The notes under the pieces: model-generated
What the model saw: only the letters and a program-made list of their open reading frames with translations
Database searches by the model: none
Told to the model about the DNA's origin: nothing
Made by a program: the position numbers and the translations under genes
In this document: piece after piece, positions 6,539 through 12,676 of the stretch
Position numbering within the stretch: the first letter of the stretch is position 1
Layout: every line of letters begins with the position of its first letter
NCBI GenBank assembly: GCA_050732575.1
Contig: JBOHRF010000134.1
Coordinates: forward strand, 1 to 12,676
Reading direction: 5' to 3'
DNA length: 12,676 nt
Source: JBBDWZ01 sp050732575
Lineage (GTDB): Bacteria > Gemmatimonadota > Gemmatimonadetes > Longimicrobiales > RSA9

Positions 6539-7462
6539 ATGTCACCCAGCCGTCGTGATTTCCTCGCCTCGTCTGCCGCCGCCGCGCTGGTAGCAGCGCT
6601 CGGGCGGCCGCGCCTCTCCGCTGCCATGCAGCAGCAGGCTGCGGCGGCGGTCTTCACGCCCATTCGCCGCAATGTCGGCTATTTCACCATGCGCGGCGGG
6701 ACCATTGGGTTTCTGGTCAACGCAGGAGCCGTGGTCGTGGTCGACAGTCAGTTCCCGGCCGAGGGCAAAGCGTGCCTCGATGGCCTGAACACGCGCTCCG
6801 GAAACCGGCCGGTCGATTTCCTCATCAACACGCATCATCACGGCGACCACTCGGGCGGCAACCTGTCGTTTCGCGGCGCGGCCAAGAAAGTGGTGGCGCA
6901 CGCCAAGGCGGATGAGCACATGCGCCAGCCGCCCGGCGCGCAACCGCCGGCCGATCAGCTGTATCCGGATACCACGTTCACAGAGAATTGGGCTGCAGAT
7001 GTGGGTGATGAGCGGGTGTCGGCGCGCCACTATGGGCGAGCGCATACCAGTGGTGATGCGGTCATCACGTTCGAGCGCGCCAACGTCGTGCACATGGGCG
7101 ACCTGATGTTCAATCAGCGCCACCCGGTGGTCGACCGTGCGGCCGGCGCCACCATCCGCAACTGGATGACGGTGCTCGAGCGCACGGTGCGGGATCACAC
7201 AACCGATACGGTCTACATCTTCGGGCATGCCAACACCGGCCTGCCGGTCACGGGCAATCAAGCTGAACTGGCCAAGTTCCGTGATTACTTCGGCGCCCTG
7301 CTGGCGTTCGTGGATTCACACGTAAAGGCCGGACGGTCGCGCGAAGAGATCCTGGCCATGCGCGATCCGCTCCAAGGATTCGAGTCGTTCGGTCGGTTCG
7401 GTCAGCCCAATCCACGGGATGCGCTGACCTGCGCATATGAAGAGGTCACGTCGGCCGCGTAG
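6539..7462 (+). CDS. Tat-exported MBL-fold metallo-hydrolase
   Basis: 307 aa. The ATG at 6539 has GGAG 6 nt upstream. The N-terminus SRRDFL (4-9) followed by an Ala-rich hydrophobic stretch (10-21) is a twin-arginine signal, so the enzyme is exported folded to the periplasm. The metallo-beta-lactamase core is complete: THHHGDH with H99, H101, D103 and H104; H169 in GRAHTSGD; D188 in HMGDLMF; and H230 in IFGH. Both metal sites should therefore be occupied. The fold covers lactamases, lactonases, glyoxalases and related hydrolases. The sequence resembles the broad 'MBL fold metallo-hydrolase' group seen next to redox and sulfur genes, and I see no feature that proves beta-lactamase activity. 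Divergent from the lipoprotein-peroxidase pair across 265 bp. That gap contains a TTGACC at 6467-6472 but no convincing -10. Confidence 0.88.
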   Translation: MSPSRRDFLASSAAAALVAALGRPRLSAAMQQQAAAAVFTPIRRNVGYFTMRGGTIGFLVNAGAVVVVDSQFPAEGKACLDGLNTRSGNRPVDFLINTHHHGDHSGGNLSFRGAAKKVVAHAKADEHMRQPPGAQPPADQLYPDTTFTENWAADVGDERVSARHYGRAHTSGDAVITFERANVVHMGDLMFNQRHPVVDRAAGATIRNWMTVLERTVRDHTTDTVYIFGHANTGLPVTGNQAELAKFRDYFGALLAFVDSHVKAGRSREEILAMRDPLQGFESFGRFGQPNPRDALTCAYEEVTSAA

Positions 7463-7599
7463 CGTTGACAGGCCTCGCAGGAACGCGTGTTCTTCTCTCG
7501 AAGGAGCTGGCGAATTGGTGGAATGGGTTCGGCGCTTTCCCCTGGTAACCTACTCAGAATGCAGTCAGCGGCTGAAAGCAATGCCGCGCCGTTGACGCA

Positions 7600-8622
7600 A
7601 TGAAGGCGATTGTCCAGGCAAAGTACGGATCTCCTGACCATCTGGAGCTCCGCGAAGTCGAACAGCCAGCGATCGGCGCTGATGAAGTCCTGGTGCGAGT
7701 TCGCGCTGCTTCGCTGCATCCCGATGTCTGGCACGTTGTGAGTGGACGGCCTTTGGTGCTCCGCCTGATGGGTGCGGGACTATTCAAGCCCAGGAATCCC
7801 ATCCCCGGCACCGACATGGCCGGGATCGTCGAGGCCGTTGGCCGTAACGTGACCGAGTTCCGGCCGGGTGACCCCGTTTTCGGCGAAACGATCGTTACAC
7901 AGCAGTGGGTCAACGGCGGCGCGTATGCGGAGTACGTGGCCGTTCACAAGGCGCTGCTGGCGCTGAAGCCAGCCAACATCACGTTCGAGCAAGCGGCTTC
8001 CGTGCCCACGTCCGGATTCATCGCTCTACTCAACTTGCGCGGCCTGAGTCAGCTGCGCGCGGGGCAGAAGGTGCTGATCAACGGCGCCGGGGGCGGCGTG
8101 GGTGCGCTCGCACTGCAGCTGACCAAGGCGCACGGCGCGCACGTGACCGCCGTGGACCACACGAACAAGCTGAACATGCTCCGTTCACTCGGAGCCGATG
8201 AAGTCATTGACTACACGCGCGAGGATTTCACGCGCCGCCCCGACCGTTACCATCTCATCTTCGATGTGCCGGGCAACCACCCATTCTCGGCCTGCCGGCG
8301 CGTGCTCGAGCCCAACGGACACTACCTACTGATCGGTCATGAGCGGTTTGGCGCGTCGGGCAAGCGCGTGTTTGGACTCATCCCCTATTTTCTCGGGCTC
8401 ATGGTCCTCTCACGTTTTGTGAAACAATTGCGAGGTCCAGATCTTCCATTGCCCACCAGGAAAGATGCAATGGCTGTCCTGCGGGCATTGCTGGAAGCCG
8501 GCAAGATCACACCGATCGTTGATAGTACATTTCAGATGAGCGACGTGCGCGCCGCGTTCCAGCACATGATGAAGGACGAAACCAGAGGAAAGGTGATCCT
8601 TACCGTGGCAGAAAGTGCCTGA
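7600..8622 (+). CDS. MDR-superfamily NAD(P)H-dependent oxidoreductase (quinone-oxidoreductase type)
   Basis: 340 aa. The ATG at 7600 is the only possible start near the 5' end, since an in-frame stop lies at 7573-7575. No Shine-Dalgarno is visible, so translation may be weak or leaderless. The N-terminal GroES-like catalytic domain (about 1-125) includes PGTDMAGIVEAVG (69-81). The Rossmann domain follows, with the nucleotide-binding NGAGGGVGALALQL (161-174), AVDHTNK near 184-190 and GADEVIDY at 198-205. The Cys/His ligands of zinc alcohol dehydrogenases are missing from the N-terminal part, which fits the zinc-free zeta-crystallin/quinone reductase branch (compare RTN4IP1). It should reduce quinones or enones with NADPH in the cytoplasm; the substrate is unknown. 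It heads a tight run with the DUF480 and carbonic anhydrase genes. Confidence 0.88.
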   Translation: MKAIVQAKYGSPDHLELREVEQPAIGADEVLVRVRAASLHPDVWHVVSGRPLVLRLMGAGLFKPRNPIPGTDMAGIVEAVGRNVTEFRPGDPVFGETIVTQQWVNGGAYAEYVAVHKALLALKPANITFEQAASVPTSGFIALLNLRGLSQLRAGQKVLINGAGGGVGALALQLTKAHGAHVTAVDHTNKLNMLRSLGADEVIDYTREDFTRRPDRYHLIFDVPGNHPFSACRRVLEPNGHYLLIGHERFGASGKRVFGLIPYFLGLMVLSRFVKQLRGPDLPLPTRKDAMAVLRALLEAGKITPIVDSTFQMSDVRAAFQHMMKDETRGKVILTVAESA

Positions 8623-8625
8623 CCC

Positions 8626-9276
8626 ATGACCACCCCATTGGACGTGGTCGCCGTACGTGTACTCGGGTCACTCATGGAAAAGGAGAGTACAACGCCCGAT
8701 TACTATCCGCTCACGCTCAATGCGTTGACTGCGGCATGCAATCAGACCTCGAATCGCGATCCAGTGCTCGAAGTAGACGAAGCAACTGTGGCGAAGAGCC
8801 TGGAGGACCTGGACCGCCGGTCGCTCGTGGTGGCCGTACACCGCAGCGATTCGCGCGCCCGTCGATATCGGCACCTGATGGCCGAGACCATGAGTCTGCA
8901 CCCGGCCGAGATTGCAGTGATGTGCGTGCTCATGTTGCGCGGCGCACAAACAGCGGGCGAGATCAGAACGCGAACCGCCCGGCTGTTTGAGTTTCCCGAT
9001 CTGGCGCGTGTGGATATCACGCTCCAGGCGCTGATGTCACTATCGACCCCGCTCGTTGCGCAACTGCCGCGACGACCCGGACAAAAAGAAGTTCGCTTTG
9101 CCCACCTGCTCTCGGGCGAGCCGCAGGTGGATACGCCCGAGCCCGAACCTGCCGCGGCCGTGCAGCCGGTGGAGGCCGATCGCGTTGACGCGCTCGAGCG
9201 CGACCTGGCCGCACTACGCACGGAAATGGCCGAGCTGCGCGCCCGCTTCGAGGAATTCAAGCGAGAGTTTCAATGA
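8626..9276 (+). CDS. yceH: YceH-family DUF480 protein (UPF0502)
   Basis: 216 aa, close to the length of E. coli YceH (about 215). It starts 3 nt after the stop of the oxidoreductase gene with no clear Shine-Dalgarno, so translational coupling is likely. Two winged-helix-like modules are visible: about 5-75, with VLGSLMEKESTTPDYYPLT (12-30) and NALTAACNQTSNRDPV (32-47), and about 90-165, with LHPAEIAVMCVLMLRGAQT (91-109). After a Pro/Glu-rich linker (170-182) a heptad-patterned helix, residues 186-214, looks like a short coiled coil. The family is widespread and structurally known, but its cellular role is not established. Confidence 0.92.
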   Translation: MTTPLDVVAVRVLGSLMEKESTTPDYYPLTLNALTAACNQTSNRDPVLEVDEATVAKSLEDLDRRSLVVAVHRSDSRARRYRHLMAETMSLHPAEIAVMCVLMLRGAQTAGEIRTRTARLFEFPDLARVDITLQALMSLSTPLVAQLPRRPGQKEVRFAHLLSGEPQVDTPEPEPAAAVQPVEADRVDALERDLAALRTEMAELRARFEEFKREFQ

Positions 9277-9285
9277 GCTGCTGCC

Positions 9286-9915
9286 ATGATTTCCGCCACT
9301 GAAGCGCTCGCGCTGCTGCGTGAAGGGAACCAGCGTTTTGTCGCCAACGAGTCGAGGACGGTTACGGTCTCGAATCAAACGCGGCGCGCAGCGTTATTGG
9401 CGCAACAGGAGCCGTTTGCGATTGTGCTGGGCTGCTCGGATTCTCGCGTGCCGGCGGAGCTCGTCTTCGACCAGGGGTTCGGCGATCTCTTCGTCATCCG
9501 CGTTGCCGGAAACATCGTGGCGCCATCGCAGGTGGGCAGTGTTGAATTCGCCGCGGCCCGCTTCGGAACTCGCCTGGTGGTCGTGCTCGGCCACTCCCAA
9601 TGCGGCGCAGTTGCCGCCGCGCTGGAGGAATTGTTGGGCAAGCCTACCGCGCACTCAGGGAACCTGCGATCCATTGTCGAGCGCATTCGGCCATCGTTGG
9701 AGACGTTGCTCGCCAGCCGGAACATCGCGAACCTGGATGGCTGGATGAACGACGCAGTGCGCGCCAACGTGCGCGCATCGACGCATCACCTTCGCCACGG
9801 ATCGGAGCTGCTGGAGAAACTCATCAGGGAAGACGGTCTCATGGTGGTGGGCGCAGACTATTCGTTGGAATCAGGGATCGTTTCGTTCTTCGATGGCGTT
9901 GACGAAAATGGTTGA
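9286..9915 (+). CDS. Beta-class carbonic anhydrase
   Basis: 209 aa, a normal length for the family. It interconverts CO2 and bicarbonate in the cytoplasm, supplying bicarbonate to carboxylases and helping pH control. Zinc ligands and catalytic dyad are intact: C50, D52 and R54 in CSDSR, and H103 and C106 in HSQCG. VIRVAGN (70-76) and GSVEFAA (84-90) are also typical. The start at 9286 is 9 nt after the DUF480 stop. There is only a weak purine-rich site, so it is probably expressed with the two genes before it. A 22-bp gap follows before the broken membrane-protein gene. Confidence 0.94.
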   Translation: MISATEALALLREGNQRFVANESRTVTVSNQTRRAALLAQQEPFAIVLGCSDSRVPAELVFDQGFGDLFVIRVAGNIVAPSQVGSVEFAAARFGTRLVVVLGHSQCGAVAAALEELLGKPTAHSGNLRSIVERIRPSLETLLASRNIANLDGWMNDAVRANVRASTHHLRHGSELLEKLIREDGLMVVGADYSLESGIVSFFDGVDENG

Positions 9916-9937
9916 CGCGCACATTTACCGAAGAAGC

Positions 9938-10260
9938 ATGAGCAACCGCAGCCTTTTCTTTGCCTGGCTACGCGCTACCTGGACCGGCTGGGTGCTCGGC
10001 GCCTTCCCTGCATCGTGGCGCTGGCGCTACTCGGCGAAACCATTGGCATCGGCGGCGCGCAAGTGCTGGTCGGGGCCGGCATGGGTACCGGCGTCGGTCT
10101 TCTGCAGATGCGCGTCATGCGGAATGTCGTGCACCGGTCCGCACCGTGGTTCTGGTCATGTGTGGCCGGACTCGCCCTGCCTTTCCTGGCCACTGACATC
10201 GCTAAAGCCGCCGGCTCGAGCGTCCCGATCGCCGAACCAGCCTCGTCCCAATTCAATTGA
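9938..10260 (+). pseudogene. Small membrane-protein gene broken by a one-base frameshift
   Basis: The ATG at 9938 opens MSNRSLFFAWLRATWTGWVL, a membrane helix, and stays sensible to about 10005. After that the same frame turns into Ser/Arg/Trp/Cys-rich shadow sequence. A second frame carries on from the CCC run at 10006-10008 as PCIVALALLGETIGIGGAQV, then a Gly-rich VGAGMGTGVGLLQ, HRSAPWFWSCVAGLALPFLA and DIAKAAG, ending at the TGA 10258-10260. Restoring one C in the CCC run joins the two parts into about 107 residues with three or so hydrophobic segments. The last 15 residues look unlike the rest, so the 3' end may also be lost. I do not recognise the family. Either a genuine pseudogene or an assembly/sequencing error. 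No ribosome binding site is clear. Confidence 0.7.
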
Positions 10261-10271
10261 CAAACTGTCAA
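10257..10271. promoter_or_regulatory. Probable TetR operator, perfect 15-bp palindrome
   Basis: TTGACA-AAC-TGTCAA has 6-bp arms and a 3-bp centre. It lies 49 bp upstream of the TetR-family ATG and overlaps the -35 box of that gene's likely promoter, the usual place for TetR autorepression. Assignment to this regulator is inference from position and symmetry. Confidence 0.65.
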
Positions 10272-10285
10272 CTCAATAGTAGGAT
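10257..10285 (+). promoter_or_regulatory. Sigma70-like promoter of the TetR operon
   Basis: A consensus -35 TTGACA (10257-10262) and a -10 TAGGAT (10280-10285) are separated by exactly 17 bp. Transcription would start near 10292, leaving a leader of about 30 nt before the ATG at 10321. The -35 box is also one arm of the palindrome and overlaps the stop codon of the preceding broken gene. Confidence 0.6.
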
Positions 10286-10320
10286 ACGGCGGTGCGCGCG
10301 GGGTGCGGCATGGGGCACCT

Positions 10321-10929
10321 ATGGCACGTAGCTACGACATGCGCAGGCGGGAGCGGGCGGCCGCGGACACCCGGGCGCGCATCCTGGAAGCGGCGCATGG
10401 GTTGTTGAACCGGAGTGAGAGCACGGGGCTGACGGTGCAGGAGGTGGCGGCCGCGGCGGGAGTGAGCCGGCAAACGATTTACAAGAGCGTGGGCTCGCGG
10501 CGTGAGTTGTTGTCTGCGTTGTTCGAGGATCAGGGTCGGCAAGTGGAATACGAGCGGGTACTGGCGGCGAGCGGTTTGGCGGATGCGGCGGAGGCGGTGA
10601 TTGCGGTGGTACGCGAGAGTTGTCGTTCGTGGTCGCTCATGCCGGAAGCGCTGCGCAAGACGTTGGCGCTGGCGGTAATGGACAGGGAGATCCGAGAGCT
10701 GGTGCAGCAGTACGAGCGCTATCGTCGAGCCGAGATGCGATTGTTGGCGAAGCGGGCGCATCAGGCGGGTGTGTTGCGGGCGGATCTGAGTGTGGAGGAA
10801 GCGGGCGCAACGCTGGCGCTGCTGACTGGTTTTCCAGTGTTTGATGAGCTTTGCCTGGAGTTTGACGCGCGCCGCGCGACCGAGCATCTGGTGCGTACGG
10901 TCAGGTCGGCGCTTGGGATCACACATTAA
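10321..10929 (+). CDS. TetR/AcrR-family transcriptional regulator
   Basis: 202 aa, a typical size. I chose the ATG at 10321, with GGGG about 5 nt upstream; a GTG six codons earlier is possible. The N-terminal helix-turn-helix domain is clear: TRARILEAAHGLLN (17-30), then LTVQEVAAAAGVSRQTIYKSVGSRREL (37-63) with the recognition helix around 49-56. The all-helical C-terminal part (about 70-200) would bind an unknown ligand and form the dimer. It probably represses its own promoter through the TTGACA/TGTCAA palindrome and, with it, the two membrane genes downstream. The coding strand is markedly G-rich, with frequent TTG and GCG codons compared with its neighbours, possibly a sign of different ancestry. 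Confidence 0.9.
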   Translation: MARSYDMRRRERAAADTRARILEAAHGLLNRSESTGLTVQEVAAAAGVSRQTIYKSVGSRRELLSALFEDQGRQVEYERVLAASGLADAAEAVIAVVRESCRSWSLMPEALRKTLALAVMDREIRELVQQYERYRRAEMRLLAKRAHQAGVLRADLSVEEAGATLALLTGFPVFDELCLEFDARRATEHLVRTVRSALGITH

Positions 10930-10945
10930 CGGGAGTCGGACGGAC

Positions 10946-11308
10946 GTGTCTACGGTGATACGGGGCGCGGTTGTTCAACCGCGGCGCAGCGGGATTCTCT
11001 TCACGGCCTTCGTGGCGTTTGCGGCAGCCAACCTGATTCACAACAACTTGGGCGTGGATCCGGCGCTTGCGCCGGCAGCGCTGCTGACCGGTCTGTACGG
11101 GTGGCGCCCGGGACGCGGTTTTCTGTGGGGCGCGGCGCTGGTGATCGCACTGCCAGCGTTCATCTTCTTGAAGTGGAGTGCACTCGCACAGCCGGCCGAT
11201 GCGCAAGCGTTCTTTAACCACGTGGCTCTGTTTCTTGCCGGCGCGCTCGCGGTTCTCAGCGTGGTGGTCAGTCTTCTCATGCGGCAACCTGCTGCACGGC
11301 CATCCTGA
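10946..11308 (+). CDS. Small integral membrane protein of unknown function
   Basis: 120 aa. The likely start is the GTG at 10946, 16 nt after the TetR stop, with GGGAG at 10931-10935. Hydrophobic segments at about 15-33 (ending AAANLIHNNLG), 40-52, 58-75 (LWGAALVIALPAFIFL) and 89-112 give three or four membrane helices with short loops and a basic N-terminus (RGAVVQPRRSG). I do not recognise the family. Its place directly behind the TetR gene and in front of a second membrane protein suggests a regulated pair, perhaps a small export or envelope function. That is inference. Confidence 0.7.
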   Translation: MSTVIRGAVVQPRRSGILFTAFVAFAAANLIHNNLGVDPALAPAALLTGLYGWRPGRGFLWGAALVIALPAFIFLKWSALAQPADAQAFFNHVALFLAGALAVLSVVVSLLMRQPAARPS

Positions 11309-11318
11309 GGCGATCCGC

Positions 11319-11687
11319 GTGTCATACTTCGCCTACAAGCTGTTGCATTTCGTTGGCATCTTCACGATGGTGACCGCCCTTGCGTCCACCGCGATGCGCG
11401 GGTTGCTTGGCGCTCCCGCCAGCTCACTGCATCGTAGAGTGATGGGCGCGGCTCACGGTCTGGCCGCGCTGGCGATCATGTTGGGCGGCTTCGGCATGCT
11501 GGCCCGCATGGGCATCATTCAGGCTGGCCTGCCGGCCTGGGTGATGATGAAGGTGGCGATCTGGTTTGTCTTGGTTGCCGCAATCGTACTTCCGCGGTTT
11601 GGAACGGGTTACGCGCGGGCATTGCTGGTTGTGCTGCCCTTGCTGGCTGGGGCTGCGTGTGCCACCGCGTTGTACAAGCCATTCTAG
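11319..11687 (+). CDS. Four-helix membrane protein, SirB2-like in layout
   Basis: 122 aa. The likely start is the GTG at 11319, 10 nt after the previous stop, with TGAGG (11306-11310), which includes that stop codon, as ribosome binding site. Four membrane helices are visible: about 4-27 (LLHFVGIFTMVTALASTAMRG), 40-63, 74-92 (MMKVAIWFVLVAAIVL) and 98-117. The pattern LHF...RG...PAWVMMKVAIWFVLVAAIVLPR resembles SirB2/DUF2269-type small membrane proteins, but the match is by layout and a few positions only. Co-transcribed with the 120-aa membrane protein and TetR regulator. Function unknown. Confidence 0.7.
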   Translation: MSYFAYKLLHFVGIFTMVTALASTAMRGLLGAPASSLHRRVMGAAHGLAALAIMLGGFGMLARMGIIQAGLPAWVMMKVAIWFVLVAAIVLPRFGTGYARALLVVLPLLAGAACATALYKPF

Positions 11688-11781
11688 CGTCGAGACGCCA
11701 TTACGCCTTTAGTGCTCCACCCGCACTCCGTTTGCCCCTTTCACCTGACTTGCCGCTCGCACCGGCTCTACCGTTTCAGCC

Positions 11782-11817
11782 CGGTTCATCCGAAACATCC
11801 GGCTCATCCGGTTCATC
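11782..11817 (+). repeat. Four-copy 9-bp tandem repeat upstream of the methyltransferase
   Basis: The units CGGTTCATC, CGAAACATC, CGGCTCATC and CGGTTCATC are contiguous (36 bp), ending 40 bp before the methyltransferase ATG. The first and last units are identical. The period is a multiple of three and the methyltransferase frame stays open through it, reading as Ser/Gly-rich codons, but no start supports translation there. Confidence 0.65.
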
Positions 11818-11857
11818 TGTCTGTTGCCGTCTGAGCGCAGCTTCTTCATCCTCAAAC

Positions 11858-12619
11858 ATGAACTACGATCTCACTGGCATCCCAGCTGTTTACGATCGTG
11901 CGCGCGATCACGGGCCCGAAATGCTGGACTTGTGGATGGATACGCTGCAGGCACACTTGGATGGTCGCACCATTAACGTCATTCTCGATCTGGGATGCGG
12001 TACCGGTCGTTTCTCGGAAAGCCTTGCCCTTCGCTTTCATGCTGATGTGATAGGCCTCGATCCGTCCGCCAACATGCTGGAGCAGGCACGGCAGAAGCGG
12101 CGCGACGAGCGCGTTCAGTATCAGCAGGGGCATGCGGAGGCGATCCCCCTCGCCGCGCAGTCGGTCGATGCGATCTTCATCTCGATGAGCTTTCATCACT
12201 TCAGTGATGCTGGTCTGGCCGCTCGTGAATGCCGGCGCGTGCTGCGCGACCCGGGCACCGTATTGGTCAGAACGGGAACGCACGAGCGGATTGCGTCGTA
12301 CCCATACGTTCCGTTCTTTCCTACCAGTTGGCCTCTGCTGGACGAGGTGCTGCCCACTGGCTCTCGTGTGCGTGAAGTATTTGAAGCCGCAGGATTTCAG
12401 ACCATGGCCAGCCAGCTGATAACTCAGACCATTGCCCCCACGTGGGCGGCCTACGCCGAGAAGATTGCCGCTGGTGGCGATTCAGTACTGGCCCGATTGA
12501 GTGCCCGGGACTTCCAGGCCGGGCTCGAGGCCCTGCGCAGGCATGCCGCCGGCGCGCTGCATCAGGCCATCGTCGAGCCCATCGACCTATTCGTGTTTCG
12601 AGTGCCTGTGCATGGCTGA
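11858..12619 (+). CDS. Class I SAM-dependent methyltransferase (Methyltransf_11 type)
   Basis: 253 aa. The ATG at 11858 gives a family-like N-terminus (MNYDLTGIPAVYDRARDHG). No Shine-Dalgarno is visible before it, and the frame is open upstream to about 11657, so the start is less certain than the gene. SAM-binding motif I is ILDLGCGTG (42-50), motif II ends in the ribose-binding acidic residue of VIGLDPS (D68), and motif III spans about 92-112 (HAEAIPLAAQSVDAIFISMS) followed by FHHFSD. This layout is that of UbiE/Coq5-like small-molecule methyltransferases. The C-terminal half (130-250) has no diagnostic substrate motif. It stands alone after a 170-bp gap, so I infer no pathway. Confidence 0.9.
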   Translation: MNYDLTGIPAVYDRARDHGPEMLDLWMDTLQAHLDGRTINVILDLGCGTGRFSESLALRFHADVIGLDPSANMLEQARQKRRDERVQYQQGHAEAIPLAAQSVDAIFISMSFHHFSDAGLAARECRRVLRDPGTVLVRTGTHERIASYPYVPFFPTSWPLLDEVLPTGSRVREVFEAAGFQTMASQLITQTIAPTWAAYAEKIAAGGDSVLARLSARDFQAGLEALRRHAAGALHQAIVEPIDLFVFRVPVHG

Positions 12620-12676
12620 AACAACAGACTGCAACGTTTTCTGCCCTTGAAACCACGTCCGTGCGCTAGCCGGATT

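Noticed and set aside
6542..7261. 239-codon minus-strand open frame
   Set aside because: Antisense shadow of the MBL-fold hydrolase, which has all metal ligands.
6539..7462. Calling the MBL-fold protein a beta-lactamase
   Set aside because: The metal motif is shared by the whole superfamily and nothing seen here singles out a class B lactamase.
7465..7493. TTGACA at 7465-7470 as a promoter for the oxidoreductase operon
   Set aside because: The hexamer is perfect, but the sequence 17 bp on (TGTTCT) is not a credible -10, and the leader would be over 100 nt.
10273..10926. 217-codon minus-strand open frame
   Set aside because: Antisense to the TetR gene; Arg/His/Gln-rich shadow composition without recognisable domains.

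Overview
The window is GC-rich, densely coded bacterial DNA. There is no rRNA, tRNA, insertion sequence, integrase or CRISPR array that I can see. The mix of a large DUF5916/CBM9-type outer-membrane protein, secreted M20 and MBL hydrolases, two surface lipoproteins (one a di-heme peroxidase) and short degenerate intergenic repeats points to a Gram-negative, probably Gemmatimonadota-like organism. That placement is an inference from family content and style; no phylogenetic marker is present.

Left part (1-6273). A DUF5916 outer-membrane protein runs leftwards off the window edge. It is divergent from a secreted M20 metallo-amidohydrolase, with only 45 bp between their start codons. The M20 gene converges on a leftward pair: a conserved lipoprotein of unknown function (5683-6273) and, downstream of it, a lipoprotein di-heme cytochrome c peroxidase (4097-5518). 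The 338-bp convergent gap holds a cluster of GGGAGC/GCTCCC inverted repeats. The lipoprotein-peroxidase gap holds seven copies of a degenerate 12-bp GTAAG-type tandem repeat.

Middle part (6274-9915). A Tat-exported MBL-fold hydrolase is divergent from the lipoprotein gene. It is followed by a tight rightward run: an MDR-family oxidoreductase, a YceH-type DUF480 winged-helix protein and a beta-carbonic anhydrase. The last three are 3-9 bp apart and are probably one transcription unit.

Right part (9938-12676). A small membrane-protein gene appears broken by a one-base frameshift. Its end overlaps a perfect TTGACA-AAC-TGTCAA palindrome, which is also the -35 element of a strong sigma70-like promoter for a TetR regulator. 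The regulator is followed by two small integral membrane proteins with GTG starts, an apparent self-regulated three-gene operon of unknown function. After a 170-bp gap with a 9-bp tandem repeat comes a class I SAM-dependent methyltransferase.

The strongest candidates for undescribed biology are the degenerate intergenic tandem arrays, the lipoprotein/di-heme peroxidase pair, and the TetR-controlled membrane-protein pair. The core metabolic genes look ordinary.
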